Below, in pieces: positions 1 to 7,772 of a DNA stretch of 64,000 bases. The DNA lies in assembly GCA_009877105.1 (NCBI GenBank), contig WXFD01000053.1, positions 1-64,000 of the forward strand, given 5' to 3'. A program made the position numbers and the translations under genes. The stretch comes from Bacteroidales bacterium (GTDB lineage Bacteria; Bacteroidota; Bacteroidia; Bacteroidales; VadinHA17). Below the pieces are notes generated by a model. That model searched no databases. It was not told where the DNA came from and saw only the letters and a program-made list of their open reading frames with translations. Every line of letters starts with the position of its first letter. The first letter of the stretch is position 1.

Positions 1-22
1 ATATTAATGCTTAATCGATTTT

Positions 23-565
23 TTGACGTGTTCGGTATTTACCCATACTCTACCAAAAATCAGAAATATGTCAGAGAACTTATATTATACGGCACTATGG
101 CCGCTTAAAACTTTAACGAACTATTGTGGTAAAGGAACGCCACAAAATCCCCGAATAAAAAAGCAGCAGAAGTATTGTTCATCCAGGACATGTCAGAATG
201 CTCGTCGAAATACAACCACTAAGTCAAGGGTTAATAAAAATTTTGAGAGTTGGTTTTTGCGGAAGGCACGCAATAAGCGTTGGCGGGATAATTATCCTGC
301 ACACAAGTATCAAAAGGCATACCGGCAAAAACACCTGGAATATGTAAAACGCAATCGGGAACTACAAAGAGAACGAAATAAAAAGCGAAAACCGATAGCT
401 CCAATGATTGTAAAGACGTACGCGTTATCTCCACAGCCCTTACAGGATGGGCTTTACAGAGGCTTTGAGTTAAAAAGCGGAAAGATTGTAAAGACGTACG
501 CGTTAATGTCTCAAATACACTATCTGAGAGGGAATGATTCATTTTTTACTTCAAAACCGGTTTGA
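23..565 (+). CDS. Zinc-knuckle-like small basic protein of a mobile element
   Basis: This is a 180-residue, very basic protein with Cys35, Cys52 and Cys57 in a short knuckle (YCSSRTCQNARR). It continues into a charged helix-like stretch (RNKRWRDNY, YVKRNRELQRERNKKR). From memory, similar small proteins occur next to ParB-like genes in bacterial mobile elements, but no family name can be assigned here. The first ATG is at 23; an alternative in frame at 68 begins MSENLYY. The last third is encoded by DNA containing two copies of a 21-bp direct repeat, read as IVKTYAL both times, so this tail may be fortuitous. The stop overlaps the start region of the downstream ParB-like gene (534), which suggests coupled translation. 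No function is assigned; DNA binding is an inference from charge and the Cys cluster. Confidence 0.5.
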   Translation: MTCSVFTHTLPKIRNMSENLYYTALWPLKTLTNYCGKGTPQNPRIKKQQKYCSSRTCQNARRNTTTKSRVNKNFESWFLRKARNKRWRDNYPAHKYQKAYRQKHLEYVKRNRELQRERNKKRKPIAPMIVKTYALSPQPLQDGLYRGFELKSGKIVKTYALMSQIHYLRGNDSFFTSKPV

Positions 566-584
566 TTGTAAAGACGTACGCGTT
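406..584. repeat. Three 21-bp direct repeats between/within the zinc-knuckle and ParB-like genes
   Basis: A 21-bp unit (g followed by attgtaaagacgtacgcgtt) occurs without mismatch at 406-426, 484-504 and 564-584. The start-to-start distances are 78 and 80 bp. The core contains the palindromes cgtacg and acgcgt. Copies 1 and 2 are read in the first gene as IVKTYA; copy 3 lies in the second gene and is read in another frame as DCKDVR. Identity is therefore kept at the DNA level, not the protein level. A set of three spaced binding sites resembles multi-site transposon ends or a ParB/partition-like site. Which of these it is cannot be told from this window. Confidence 0.85.
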
Positions 585-1430
585 CGTTTAAAAGATTTTT
601 GCCATATACTTTTACCGGGAATAAAAACTGATTCGGTGATCCCAATAATACAAGAGATACCACTTTCTGATTTTGAGCTGTCACTCTCGGAGATGCATAT
701 CTTTAACATGACCAGGGTGCTTCAGATTGAAAAATCGATGCGGCTGAATGGACAACTTCAGCCGGTTATTGCACGGGCATATGAACGTGGTTATCAATTA
801 ATAGACGGGTTTAAGCGTCTGGCAGCTGCGGAGAATCTGATGATGAAGTCTCTTCAGTGCCGTGTGCTGAATATAGATATCACCCATGCCAAGGTACTTT
901 TGTTAAGCTACAACCGTCCACATCAGTCGATGGAAGCATTGGAAGAGGCAAAGGTATTACAGGACCTTCGGGAAACTGATTCTCTAAATCAAAATAGTCT
1001 GGCTCAACTGACCGGTTACAGCCGCTCATGGGTCAGCCGCCGACTGGCACTGATAGACAAGATAGACAAGGAGATATCATCTGATATCATAATGGGAGTA
1101 ATCACCTCGAGCCATGCGCGCGCGCTTATAAAGTTGCCGCGCGGCAACCAGAAAGAGGTTGCCCATGTAATTACATCTTACAGATTATCCAGCCGTCAGA
1201 GCGATTCCCTTGTGGAGGCCTTTTTGAAGGCAAAAGACGACAAAGAGCAACAGTATATACTTACTTATCCTGAGAAAATACTTTTCAACGATCAGCTATA
1301 TCCGCAGGAAGAACCCCTGTTATGGAAATCTTTCCATAATAAAGGCCCCAGCTACCGTAAGCATCAGGGTGAACGATTGCAGAAGGAGTATGCTGAAAAG
1401 AAACCAGTGGATACGGAAAAAGGGGAATAA
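534..1430 (+). CDS. ParB-like nuclease-domain protein with HTH (mobile-element associated)
   Basis: This 298-residue protein has a ParB N-terminal fold at about residues 40-120 (NGQLQPVIAR at 72-81, then GYQLIDGFKRLAAAE at 86-100, equivalent to the ParB box GERR-type helix, here GFKR). A helix-turn-helix follows at about 150-175 (LAQLTGYSRSWVSRRLALI), and then a ParB-type linker (ITSSHARALIKLPRGNQ). The length fits KorB/ParB-like proteins. No ParA is nearby, so a role in a mobile element is more likely than chromosome partition. The first codons overlap the upstream gene and contain repeat copy 3. ParB-fold start annotation is uncertain because homology begins only near residue 35. A terminator lies 25 bases after the stop. 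Confidence 0.75.
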   Translation: MIHFLLQNRFDCKDVRVRLKDFCHILLPGIKTDSVIPIIQEIPLSDFELSLSEMHIFNMTRVLQIEKSMRLNGQLQPVIARAYERGYQLIDGFKRLAAAENLMMKSLQCRVLNIDITHAKVLLLSYNRPHQSMEALEEAKVLQDLRETDSLNQNSLAQLTGYSRSWVSRRLALIDKIDKEISSDIIMGVITSSHARALIKLPRGNQKEVAHVITSYRLSSRQSDSLVEAFLKAKDDKEQQYILTYPEKILFNDQLYPQEEPLLWKSFHNKGPSYRKHQGERLQKEYAEKKPVDTEKGE

Positions 1431-1454
1431 TAACAGGTTAAAATATGATAAAGT

Positions 1455-1486
1455 AAAGGTACTGACCAGGTTGGTGCCTTTTTTTA
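1455..1486 (+). terminator. Rho-independent terminator after ParB-like gene
   Basis: The stem aaaggtac / gtgccttt (one G-T pair) closes a loop of about 10 bases and runs directly into a T-rich tract (tttttatt). It lies about 25 bases after the ParB-like stop codon. Confidence 0.65.
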
Positions 1487-1680
1487 TTACGTGAAAACAA
1501 AACAGGTTTGCTTATGCAGGAATCCTTGTCCCCAATTAGAGGGAACCAGCGTTCGTTTTTAAAAGACAAACTTAAGGGGTTAACATGCTCCGAAAAAGTT
1601 GCTTGTTTTTGAGTGAAAATCGAATATGAAAATCTTCACCGGGATAGAAGAAAAAACAAAGTCCGGAATCCTTTAGTAAA

Positions 1681-2208
1681 TCAACAAACCAGCAGAGTGG
1701 TATCAAAATGTTCTGTTAGGTGGTAACATTTATTATCGGCATTAAAACCAACGGGAAAAACACTCTCAACAACCTTCCCGCAAGTGCATGTGCATCTGTA
1801 AACGCGGTGTTCAGTTACTATCTGTTTAATAATGGGGATATCAACAACCTGTCGCTTTCCAAAAAGTTCAAAAGGCTGGCCACTAACATCATTACCGCAG
1901 TTAGGACAAAAACACGAACGGTGTTCAATAATCTCATCCGGGTTGGAAGTCATCTCAAGGGTTTTACCTTCATGTCCCGGTTGTCCTCCTGCTTTTCGGA
2001 CGCCCTTTTCCCTGAGACTACTGGTACGTGGTGGCCTGTTCTCATCTTTGGAAGGTGGAAGAGAGCTATTACTACTATCTTTTTTGATTTTCAATCTGGT
2101 CAACTCTCTCTCAAGTACAGTTATGCGTTCTTTCAGCATCGTGTTTTCCCGGGAAAGCATCAGGATGATGCGCTGAAGGTCGTCTATTATTTTATCGGCT
2201 GGTCCCAT
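1681..2208 (-). pseudogene. IS66-family transposase, N-terminal fragment
   Basis: The fragment starts with a coiled-coil leucine-zipper-like region (ENTMLKERITVLERELTRL), followed by the IS66 signature SSNSSLPPSKD and GGQPGHEGKTLEM. A zinc finger then follows (CFCPNCG ... CTCTCG). IS66 transposases are about 480-520 residues; this one stops about 175 residues in, just after the zinc finger, so the DDE catalytic domain is absent. The preferred start is the ATG at 2208 (MGPADKII); the frame extends upstream to a TTG at 2241. No tnpA/tnpB (IS66 Orf1/Orf2) partners are present. It is a dead fragment. Confidence 0.85.
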
Positions 2209-2483
2209 AGTCTGTACTACGAAACTATGCCTGAAATCCAATATATCAAAGAACGTAATCGCTTATTTATCAAACATTAAAAAAATAATTGTTCATATGT
2301 GTTCATTTTCAAAGAAGAGACTTAAACCCGATACAAATAATATTGACTGCAAACACAAAATTGTTAATAACACCTAATTTTAATGAAACTGATTAGTTAC
2401 AAAAAGTATAATTTTAAAGAAAATTTAAGCGTTCATTGTAATCCGTTCTTCGGTTGCCCTTCGGGGATGTTGCCTCCGGCAAA

Positions 2484-2527
2484 GGGGGGTCAATTAGTCC
2501 TGAATGGGGGGTCAGTTTGTCCTGAAT
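2484..2527. repeat. Two tandem 22-bp repeats resembling an IS21-family terminus
   Basis: Two adjacent 22-bp units (2484-2505 and 2506-2527) start with ggggggtca and end with gtcctgaat, matching at 20 of 22 positions. Tandem copies of this kind are typical of the multi-site ends of IS21-family elements. No istA/istB gene follows here; the repeats directly abut an unrelated transposase fragment that begins at about 2530. The remaining bases between 2209 and 2483 show no recognisable gene. Confidence 0.6.
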
Positions 2528-2529
2528 AA

Positions 2530-2889
2530 ACGGAATCTCAATTACCTGCAGATCAAGTCATTGAAAGATGTCATCATTTATGGCGCGTCGAACAGTCGTT
2601 TCGCATGAGCAAAAATGACCTTGAGGCGCGGCCTATATTTCATCACAAGGAAGAGGCAATCAAGTCGCATATTTTGATTTGCTTCCTGGCACTTATTAAC
2701 GAAAAATATCTGGAGCTGACGACACGGATGAGTCTGAGAAATATAAGGCTTCTGGTATGGAATATTATCGAATCGCATATACGCGATAGCGTAACCGGGG
2801 ATACCTTCAAATTTATATCTCCTACTACAGAGTTATTGCAAAGTCCTTTAGCACCTCTTTTAAAAAGGTGGAAATTGCTACCGCACTAA
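2530..2889 (+). pseudogene. IS1634/IS4-type transposase, C-terminal fragment
   Basis: An open frame begins right after the IS21-like repeats and reads LPADQVIERCHHLWRVEQSF, then RMSKNDLEARPIFHH and SHILICFLALI. This is the C-terminal YREK-like region of IS4-superfamily (IS1634-type) DDE transposases. It ends naturally with FKFISPTTELLQ and KRWKLLPH. Only about 120 residues remain, and all upstream catalytic sequence is missing. The sharp junction with the IS21-type terminus suggests that element inserted into, or recombined with, this transposase. Confidence 0.75.
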
Positions 2890-2996
2890 TTGTCACAACT
2901 CAGGAAAAAACAGACAGGAATTTACTTACTTTATAGATCCTGTCCAGTTTCTTCAAACCATTATTAATAAAAGCAAACCGATAGCACCTTATAGAA

Positions 2997-4064
2997 TTAA
3001 TTTTTCAAATAACTAATAAAAATTCTTAAATAGTCTGATAAATTTCGATGAATGCAATAATCGCATGGATTCTGGCAATGGCTTAGTCTTTTCTTTTCTT
3101 TTACTGCGTCCCTGCTTTTTAAAATATGCAAAATATCTTGCTCGGAAATATTACCGATATTAGATTCAGTGAAATCACATAATCTTACGAATCCTTCATT
3201 ATTGATGTAGATTTCTCTCAAAGGTGCGCTGCAAAAAGAATAAGCCTCTTTATATGATTTGGTTTTGAACCAATATTTCATTCTTTCTTCTGAGTTAAGA
3301 ATATTTATTCCCTGTTTTTTCAATAATGCCAATTTATCAATAGATTCAGTGAGTTTGGCAAAATCAATATCAATCAATCTTTCAAATTGGGGGATTTTAC
3401 TTTCAATAAAAATACCTCTTCTGCGCCTGACAGGATCGAAGGTTATTCCTGAAATTTTCTTATCATGCGCGTATTGTGCAATAAGGGGAAGTTCATCTAC
3501 ATTATAAGAATTAATTACAGTTTTAAGAAATACTTTTGTTTTAAAAGATTGTTCTCCAATTTGTTTCATCAGATAATCAATATTCGATTTGACCTGTTCA
3601 AGGTATGATTGACCTCTTATCTGTTTATATACAACAGGATCCAAGCTGTCGAGTGAAATATTAATATTCAGAGGATTTAGTTCTAAAAGCCGGTTTACAT
3701 TGTCTGAGGTTAAAAGTTTACCGTTAGTTGTAATAGTGAAGGGAAGATTTGATTTATGACAGTATTCAAAAATATCATATGCATCATTTTTTAATAATAC
3801 TTCCCCACCTGTGAATGCAATATTGAAAGTGCGAAATTCTGATTTCAGCTTTTTAAAAGTGTTAATCCATATAAAAGACGGTAATTCGCTAACCTTCTGC
3901 CTCCACACGTCACACATGTTGCATCTGGAATTGCATTGGTTGTTTATTTGAGCATTGATCTTAACAGGAAACGTGAAATTGATATTAAAACTTTTATACA
4001 ATTCCACCGCAACAATATTTTTTAAATAATAATATGAAATATTAATAATATTATTAAGTCCCAT
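2997..4064 (-). CDS. Radical SAM protein with SPASM-like C-terminal cysteines
   Basis: This 355-residue protein has the radical SAM cluster motif C44-x3-C48-x2-C51 (CNSRCNMC) and the SAM-binding GGE motif (FTGGEVLL). The strands TITTNGKLL and INISLDSLD are typical of MoaA/SPASM-family enzymes. The C-terminus has further cysteines (YSFCSAPLREI, FVRLCDF, CQNPCDYC), consistent with an auxiliary Fe-S cluster. The substrate is unknown; no small precursor-peptide gene is evident on either side. It stands alone between insertion-sequence remnants and is AT-rich, so it is probably acquired cargo. The SPASM-like label is more certain than any function (peptide, heme or nucleotide modification are all possible). 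Confidence 0.8.
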   Translation of the reverse strand: MGLNNIINISYYYLKNIVAVELYKSFNINFTFPVKINAQINNQCNSRCNMCDVWRQKVSELPSFIWINTFKKLKSEFRTFNIAFTGGEVLLKNDAYDIFEYCHKSNLPFTITTNGKLLTSDNVNRLLELNPLNINISLDSLDPVVYKQIRGQSYLEQVKSNIDYLMKQIGEQSFKTKVFLKTVINSYNVDELPLIAQYAHDKKISGITFDPVRRRRGIFIESKIPQFERLIDIDFAKLTESIDKLALLKKQGINILNSEERMKYWFKTKSYKEAYSFCSAPLREIYINNEGFVRLCDFTESNIGNISEQDILHILKSRDAVKEKKRLSHCQNPCDYCIHRNLSDYLRIFISYLKN

Positions 4065-4172
4065 ATTTTCTATTGTTTCAACAAAAACATTTTACTAATA
4101 TATTAAAAAAAAGATGCAAAGTATAATAAAATGGCAAAAATGACAGAACTATTTCATTAATGCCCACTTAAT

Positions 4173-4190
4173 TAGGGTTTGCTGAAAAAG
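4173..4190 (+). repeat. Putative left end of IS1182-like element
   Basis: The sequence tagggtttgctgaaaaag is the kind of end sequence seen in IS1182/IS5-superfamily elements. It lies 114 bases before the transposase start at 4304. No matching right end was found after the truncated transposase. Confidence 0.45.
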
Positions 4191-4303
4191 CACAATTATT
4201 TTATTATAATGTTGATATTCAATGTAATAAGTCAATAACTTCAGATCCAGAGATTAGCAAAAATGCAAGTAAAAACATAAATTGGCTTTAAAAAGCTTGC
4301 ATT

Positions 4304-5398
4304 ATGGTACGGTATATTTCAGAGAAACAGTTATCAATCGAAGAATTCAAGACTCCCTTTCGGGCAAATCTGTCCTCGGATAATCGGTGGGTAAAACTGG
4401 CCAGGGTGGTCCCCTGGGATAAGTTCGCCAGTGTGTACATGTCGCTTATGAGCAGTGATTCAGGCCGCCCCGGAGTTTCGCCGCGCACGGTACTCGGGGC
4501 ATTGATCATCAAGCATCTGGAGAAACTGGATGACCGGAGAGTTATACGGGCCATCCAGGAGAACCTTTACATGCAGTATTTTGTAGGGTTAAAGGAGTTC
4601 AAGGTTGGCCCGGTATTTGATTCCTCACTGTTTGTTGAGATTAGAAAAAGAGTCGGGCACAAGCAATTTGACACTCTTAGCGCTGACTTGATCCGAACTG
4701 CAAAAGGATATAAGGATCAACAACATAATAAGAAGAAAAAGAAGGAAGACCCGGATGAACCGTCAAACAAGGGGAAGCTCCAGGCAGACGCCACGGTTGC
4801 AGACCAATATATTACGTATCCCACCGATAACGGAATACTTAACGAGAGCAGAAAAAAGTGTGAGAGACTGATTGACAAGTTGTACAACGACTCCGGAAGC
4901 CAGGGTTAAAAGCCCGGGACCTATAGACGTACCATAGATAAAGCCTGGCTTGATTACTCGAAGAAAAAGAAGAAGACTGAAGCCTTTCACCGCAAGATGA
5001 CACGTAAACTGTTAGAGAGTGTAAAGCGCGATATAAAACACATAGACAGCATGTTGGACGAAGTCGAGACAACAGGGGGCCGGTTCCCGTTTACCCACCA
5101 TGAGCAACGTCTTCTTTGGATTATACAAACCGCCTACCTGCAGCAGAAACAAATGTACGAAACAAATACCCATAGTTGCCCCGATCGTATCGTCAGTATC
5201 TATCAGCCTCATGTTCGTCCTATTCCAAGAGGGAAGACTGGTTCACAGATAGAGTTTGGATCCAAACTTGGGGTTAGCCTTGATGAAGGTTTTGCCCGGA
5301 TAACTAACTTTAGCTGGGACGCATATCACGAAGCTGGCGACCTTATCAAACAGGTAGAAGAATACAAAACATTGCACGGCCATTACCCTGAACAGTAA
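4304..5398 (+). pseudogene. IS1182-like (IS5 superfamily) transposase with in-frame stop, C-terminus lost
   Basis: The N-terminus carries the DUF772-type transposase domain (SPRTVLGALIIKHLEKLDD, IQENLYMQYFVGL). It is followed by a DDE-region segment (LQADATVADQYITYPTD). A TAA at 4907-4909 interrupts the frame, but the same frame continues as KPGTYRRTIDKAWLDYSKKK and runs on through GSQIEFGSKLGVSLDEGFAR to a stop at 5398. The last part of the usual catalytic domain is missing. It is a single nonsense mutation plus a 3' truncation, so the element is inactive. Confidence 0.85.
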
Positions 5399-5424
5399 GT
5401 CCCGGAATTAATAAAAAGGTTGCC

Positions 5425-5787
5425 ATGGAAAAAATTATTCTGACACGAAAAGAACTTTATGACCTGGTATGGTCGAAACCAGTCGCAGCACTATTAAGGA
5501 AATTTGATATCAAAAACTCAGAATTAAGAAAAATTCTGAACGAGATGGATATTCCCACCCCTGAAATGGGTCATTGGCAACGGATACAATACGGCAAATC
5601 GCTTGAAATAAAATTACTTCCAAATGACTTCTTGGGTAGAGATAATATAACTCTGACTTTAAGGGATATTGATTCTCTATTCAATAAGTCTCCACAAAAA
5701 ACTTTGAAGGAATCAATAATCAATTCAACCAAATTGCCATTAAAGGCAGGACGAAAGCTTTTCAAACCTGATTGGGTTCGGTTCTAA
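5425..5787 (+). CDS. Conserved hypothetical protein with N-terminal HTH-like motif, probably truncated
   Basis: This 120-residue protein starts MEKIILTRKELYDLVWSKPV and continues through LRKILNEMDIPTPEMGHW. The pattern resembles the N-terminus of a widespread uncharacterised family that begins LTREELYxLVWSxP and is followed by a putative helix-turn-helix. Those proteins are, to my recollection, usually longer than 200 residues, so this copy may be a truncated form. It begins 24 bases after the IS1182-like remnant, and truncation by that element's history is plausible. The function is unknown. Confidence 0.55.
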   Translation: MEKIILTRKELYDLVWSKPVAALLRKFDIKNSELRKILNEMDIPTPEMGHWQRIQYGKSLEIKLLPNDFLGRDNITLTLRDIDSLFNKSPQKTLKESIINSTKLPLKAGRKLFKPDWVRF

Positions 5788-5896
5788 TTAATTTACACCA
5801 ATATAAGTATCACTTTTCATTCATTAAATATTTTCCAGTATTATTAGTATTACTACCTATATTGCATAATATTTAATGGGAAATAGTGTTAAGAAG

Positions 5897-5927
5897 TTTG
5901 TTTTTCATTAAAAATGTTCTAATTTTG
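5897..5927 (+). promoter_or_regulatory. Bacteroidota-type promoter of the abiE operon
   Basis: A -33 element TTTG (5897-5900) and a -7 element TAATTTTG (5920-5927) are separated by 19 bases, matching the Bacteroides consensus TTTG-N19-21-TAnnTTTG exactly. The predicted start of transcription falls at about 5934, almost on the first ATG (5933). Confidence 0.6.
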
Positions 5928-5932
5928 GGAGC

Positions 5933-6697
5933 ATGACTACTAATAATGATAAAAAATTAATGCGTCTCCTGTCCAACCATATTCCTGGAACAGTACTTCT
6001 TGCATCCTGGCTTGAAAAAAATGGTTTCTCCAGAGATCTGCAACAATATTATCTGAAAAGCGGCTGGCTTGAATCATATGGAATCGGAACATTCAAACGT
6101 CCAAATGAAAATGTAAAATGGACAGGAGCCTTGAACTCCTTACAAAGACAAACAGAATTGCAAGTACATGTTGGTGGTTTAACATCCATATCGCTTCAAG
6201 GATTATCCCATTATGTAAGGATGGAGAAGGAACCACTCTATCTGTTTTCACCACAATATGTTAAACTGCCAAAGTGGTTTCTCAACCAGGAATGGAGCAA
6301 CCAGATAATACATGTAAAAACTAAGTTCCTTCCTGCAAACTCAGCTTTGTTTGAATATTCTCGAGATGGCCTGAAACTTCAATTATCATCCCCTGAACGT
6401 GCGATACTTGAATGTTTGTACCTGGCTCCTGATCGGTTCGATATGATGGAAGGATATCAAATACTTGAAGGTCTTGTAAATCTTCGCCCAAAAGTCCTGC
6501 AGGAATTGCTTGAAAACTGCAGGTCCATAAAAGTAAAACGGCTTTTTCTATTTATGGCTTCTAAAGCCAGACATCAATGGCTGGATTTTGTTGATCAAAC
6601 CAGGATAGAATTAGGAACTGGTGACAGAGTAATTGTAAAAGGGGGCGTTTATATATCAAAATACAAAATATCATTACCCAAAGAAATAACGGTATAA
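5933..6697 (+). CDS. abiEi: AbiEi-type antitoxin (type IV toxin-antitoxin)
   Basis: This is a 254-residue AbiEi-like antitoxin: an N-terminal winged-helix region (GTVLLASWLEKNGFSRDL, YYLKSGWLESYGIGTF) and a C-terminal antitoxin domain (SSPERAILECLYLAP). AbiEi proteins repress their own promoter and neutralise the AbiEii nucleotidyltransferase. The stop TAA overlaps the toxin ATG (taATG), so translation is coupled. Because the predicted transcription start is next to the ATG at 5933, either the message is leaderless or translation begins at the in-frame ATG at 5960 (MRLLSNH). The length and gene order match known abiE modules. Confidence 0.85.
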   Translation: MTTNNDKKLMRLLSNHIPGTVLLASWLEKNGFSRDLQQYYLKSGWLESYGIGTFKRPNENVKWTGALNSLQRQTELQVHVGGLTSISLQGLSHYVRMEKEPLYLFSPQYVKLPKWFLNQEWSNQIIHVKTKFLPANSALFEYSRDGLKLQLSSPERAILECLYLAPDRFDMMEGYQILEGLVNLRPKVLQELLENCRSIKVKRLFLFMASKARHQWLDFVDQTRIELGTGDRVIVKGGVYISKYKISLPKEITV

Positions 6698-7623
6698 TGA
6701 TCAATCAATCTTATTTAAATCAGGCTGACCTGCTTCTGCAAGTGATACCCCACATAGCACAAGAAACTAATCTTGCGTTGAAGGGTGGAACTGCCATAAA
6801 TCTTTTCTTACGAAATATGCCTCGCCTATCGGTGGATATCGACCTCACTTATCTGCCATTTGATAACAGGGAAACGGCACTGACCAATATTTCTGATTCA
6901 CTTGGCAGGATAAGGGAACGAATAACGAAATCGATTCCTGGAATCACTGTAAACAATCATACTATTGAGGGAAATGATATCAAATTGTTAGTCCAATCTC
7001 AGAATGCACAAATAAAAGTCGAAGTAAATACAATAACAAGAGGCCATCTGCATCCAGTAAGATTACTTCAGGTAAATGAAAAGGTGCAGGAAAGATTCCA
7101 GAAGTTTGCTGCAATACAGGTAGTATCAGACGCAGAACTCTTTGGAGGGAAAATATGTGCCGCACTTGACCGGCAACATCCAAGAGATCTGTTTGATGTG
7201 TTTTTATTATTTCAGGAATCTGGTTATAATGAAAATGTAAAATACGGTTTCATTCAAGCTCTTGTTAGCCATATGCGGACAATGCACGAGGTTCTGCATC
7301 CTCATCTTCTGGATCAGCGGACAGCATTTGATAACCAGTTTCAGGGAATGTCTGATATTGATTTTACGTATGAAGATTTTGAAAATACCCGTGAAAAACT
7401 TATCGAGACAGTAAATTCAAGTCTAACCGATACAGACCGCTCCTTTTTGTTGAGTTTTAAACGTGGGGAACCTGATTGGAATCTGTTTCCAGTTAAAGGA
7501 CTTAAGGATATGTCTGCTGTCCAGTGGAAACTTCTGAATCTTCAAAATCTGATTAAATCTAATCCTGGCAAACACAAAGAATTGCTTTCAAGGCTTGAGA
7601 CATTGCTCTCCAATGAAAGTTGA
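6697..7623 (+). CDS. abiEii: AbiEii-type nucleotidyltransferase toxin
   Basis: This 308-residue protein is of the AbiEii/AbiGii nucleotidyltransferase family. The nucleotidyltransferase GG motif is seen as LKGGTAINLFL, the metal-binding DxD as LSVDIDLTYL, and the third acidic position as IKVEVNT. The family motif GGKICAALDRQHPRDLFDVF is intact. Related toxins (AbiEii, MenT) transfer nucleotides to tRNA or proteins and cause growth arrest. The start codon overlaps the antitoxin stop. All recognisable catalytic residues are present, so the toxin looks functional. Confidence 0.87.
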   Translation: MINQSYLNQADLLLQVIPHIAQETNLALKGGTAINLFLRNMPRLSVDIDLTYLPFDNRETALTNISDSLGRIRERITKSIPGITVNNHTIEGNDIKLLVQSQNAQIKVEVNTITRGHLHPVRLLQVNEKVQERFQKFAAIQVVSDAELFGGKICAALDRQHPRDLFDVFLLFQESGYNENVKYGFIQALVSHMRTMHEVLHPHLLDQRTAFDNQFQGMSDIDFTYEDFENTREKLIETVNSSLTDTDRSFLLSFKRGEPDWNLFPVKGLKDMSAVQWKLLNLQNLIKSNPGKHKELLSRLETLLSNES

Positions 7624-7772
7624 CCAGTGTCATTTTACCAGAACATTGATTGCCTATTTTCCCTAAAATTTTCTTATTTAAACAACTCCCCTCTGTAACT
7701 CTTTATTTATAAGCTATTTCAGAAGGTCGCAAATTAGAAATAATAAGAAATCATTTGGATGACCGATAAGAG

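Noticed and set aside
406..584. CRISPR-like array
   Set aside because: Only three repeats, spacers of 57-59 bases, and coding context; no cas genes in the window.
1549..1566. Second copy of the sequence following repeat 3 (cgttcgttt...aaaaga) downstream of the ParB-like gene
   Set aside because: Short, AT-rich and with a 2-base gap; could be chance, so not called an element end.
1720..2280. Plus-strand 186-codon frame opposite the IS66 fragment
   Set aside because: It is the antisense shadow of the IS66 transposase, whose signature is in the minus frame.
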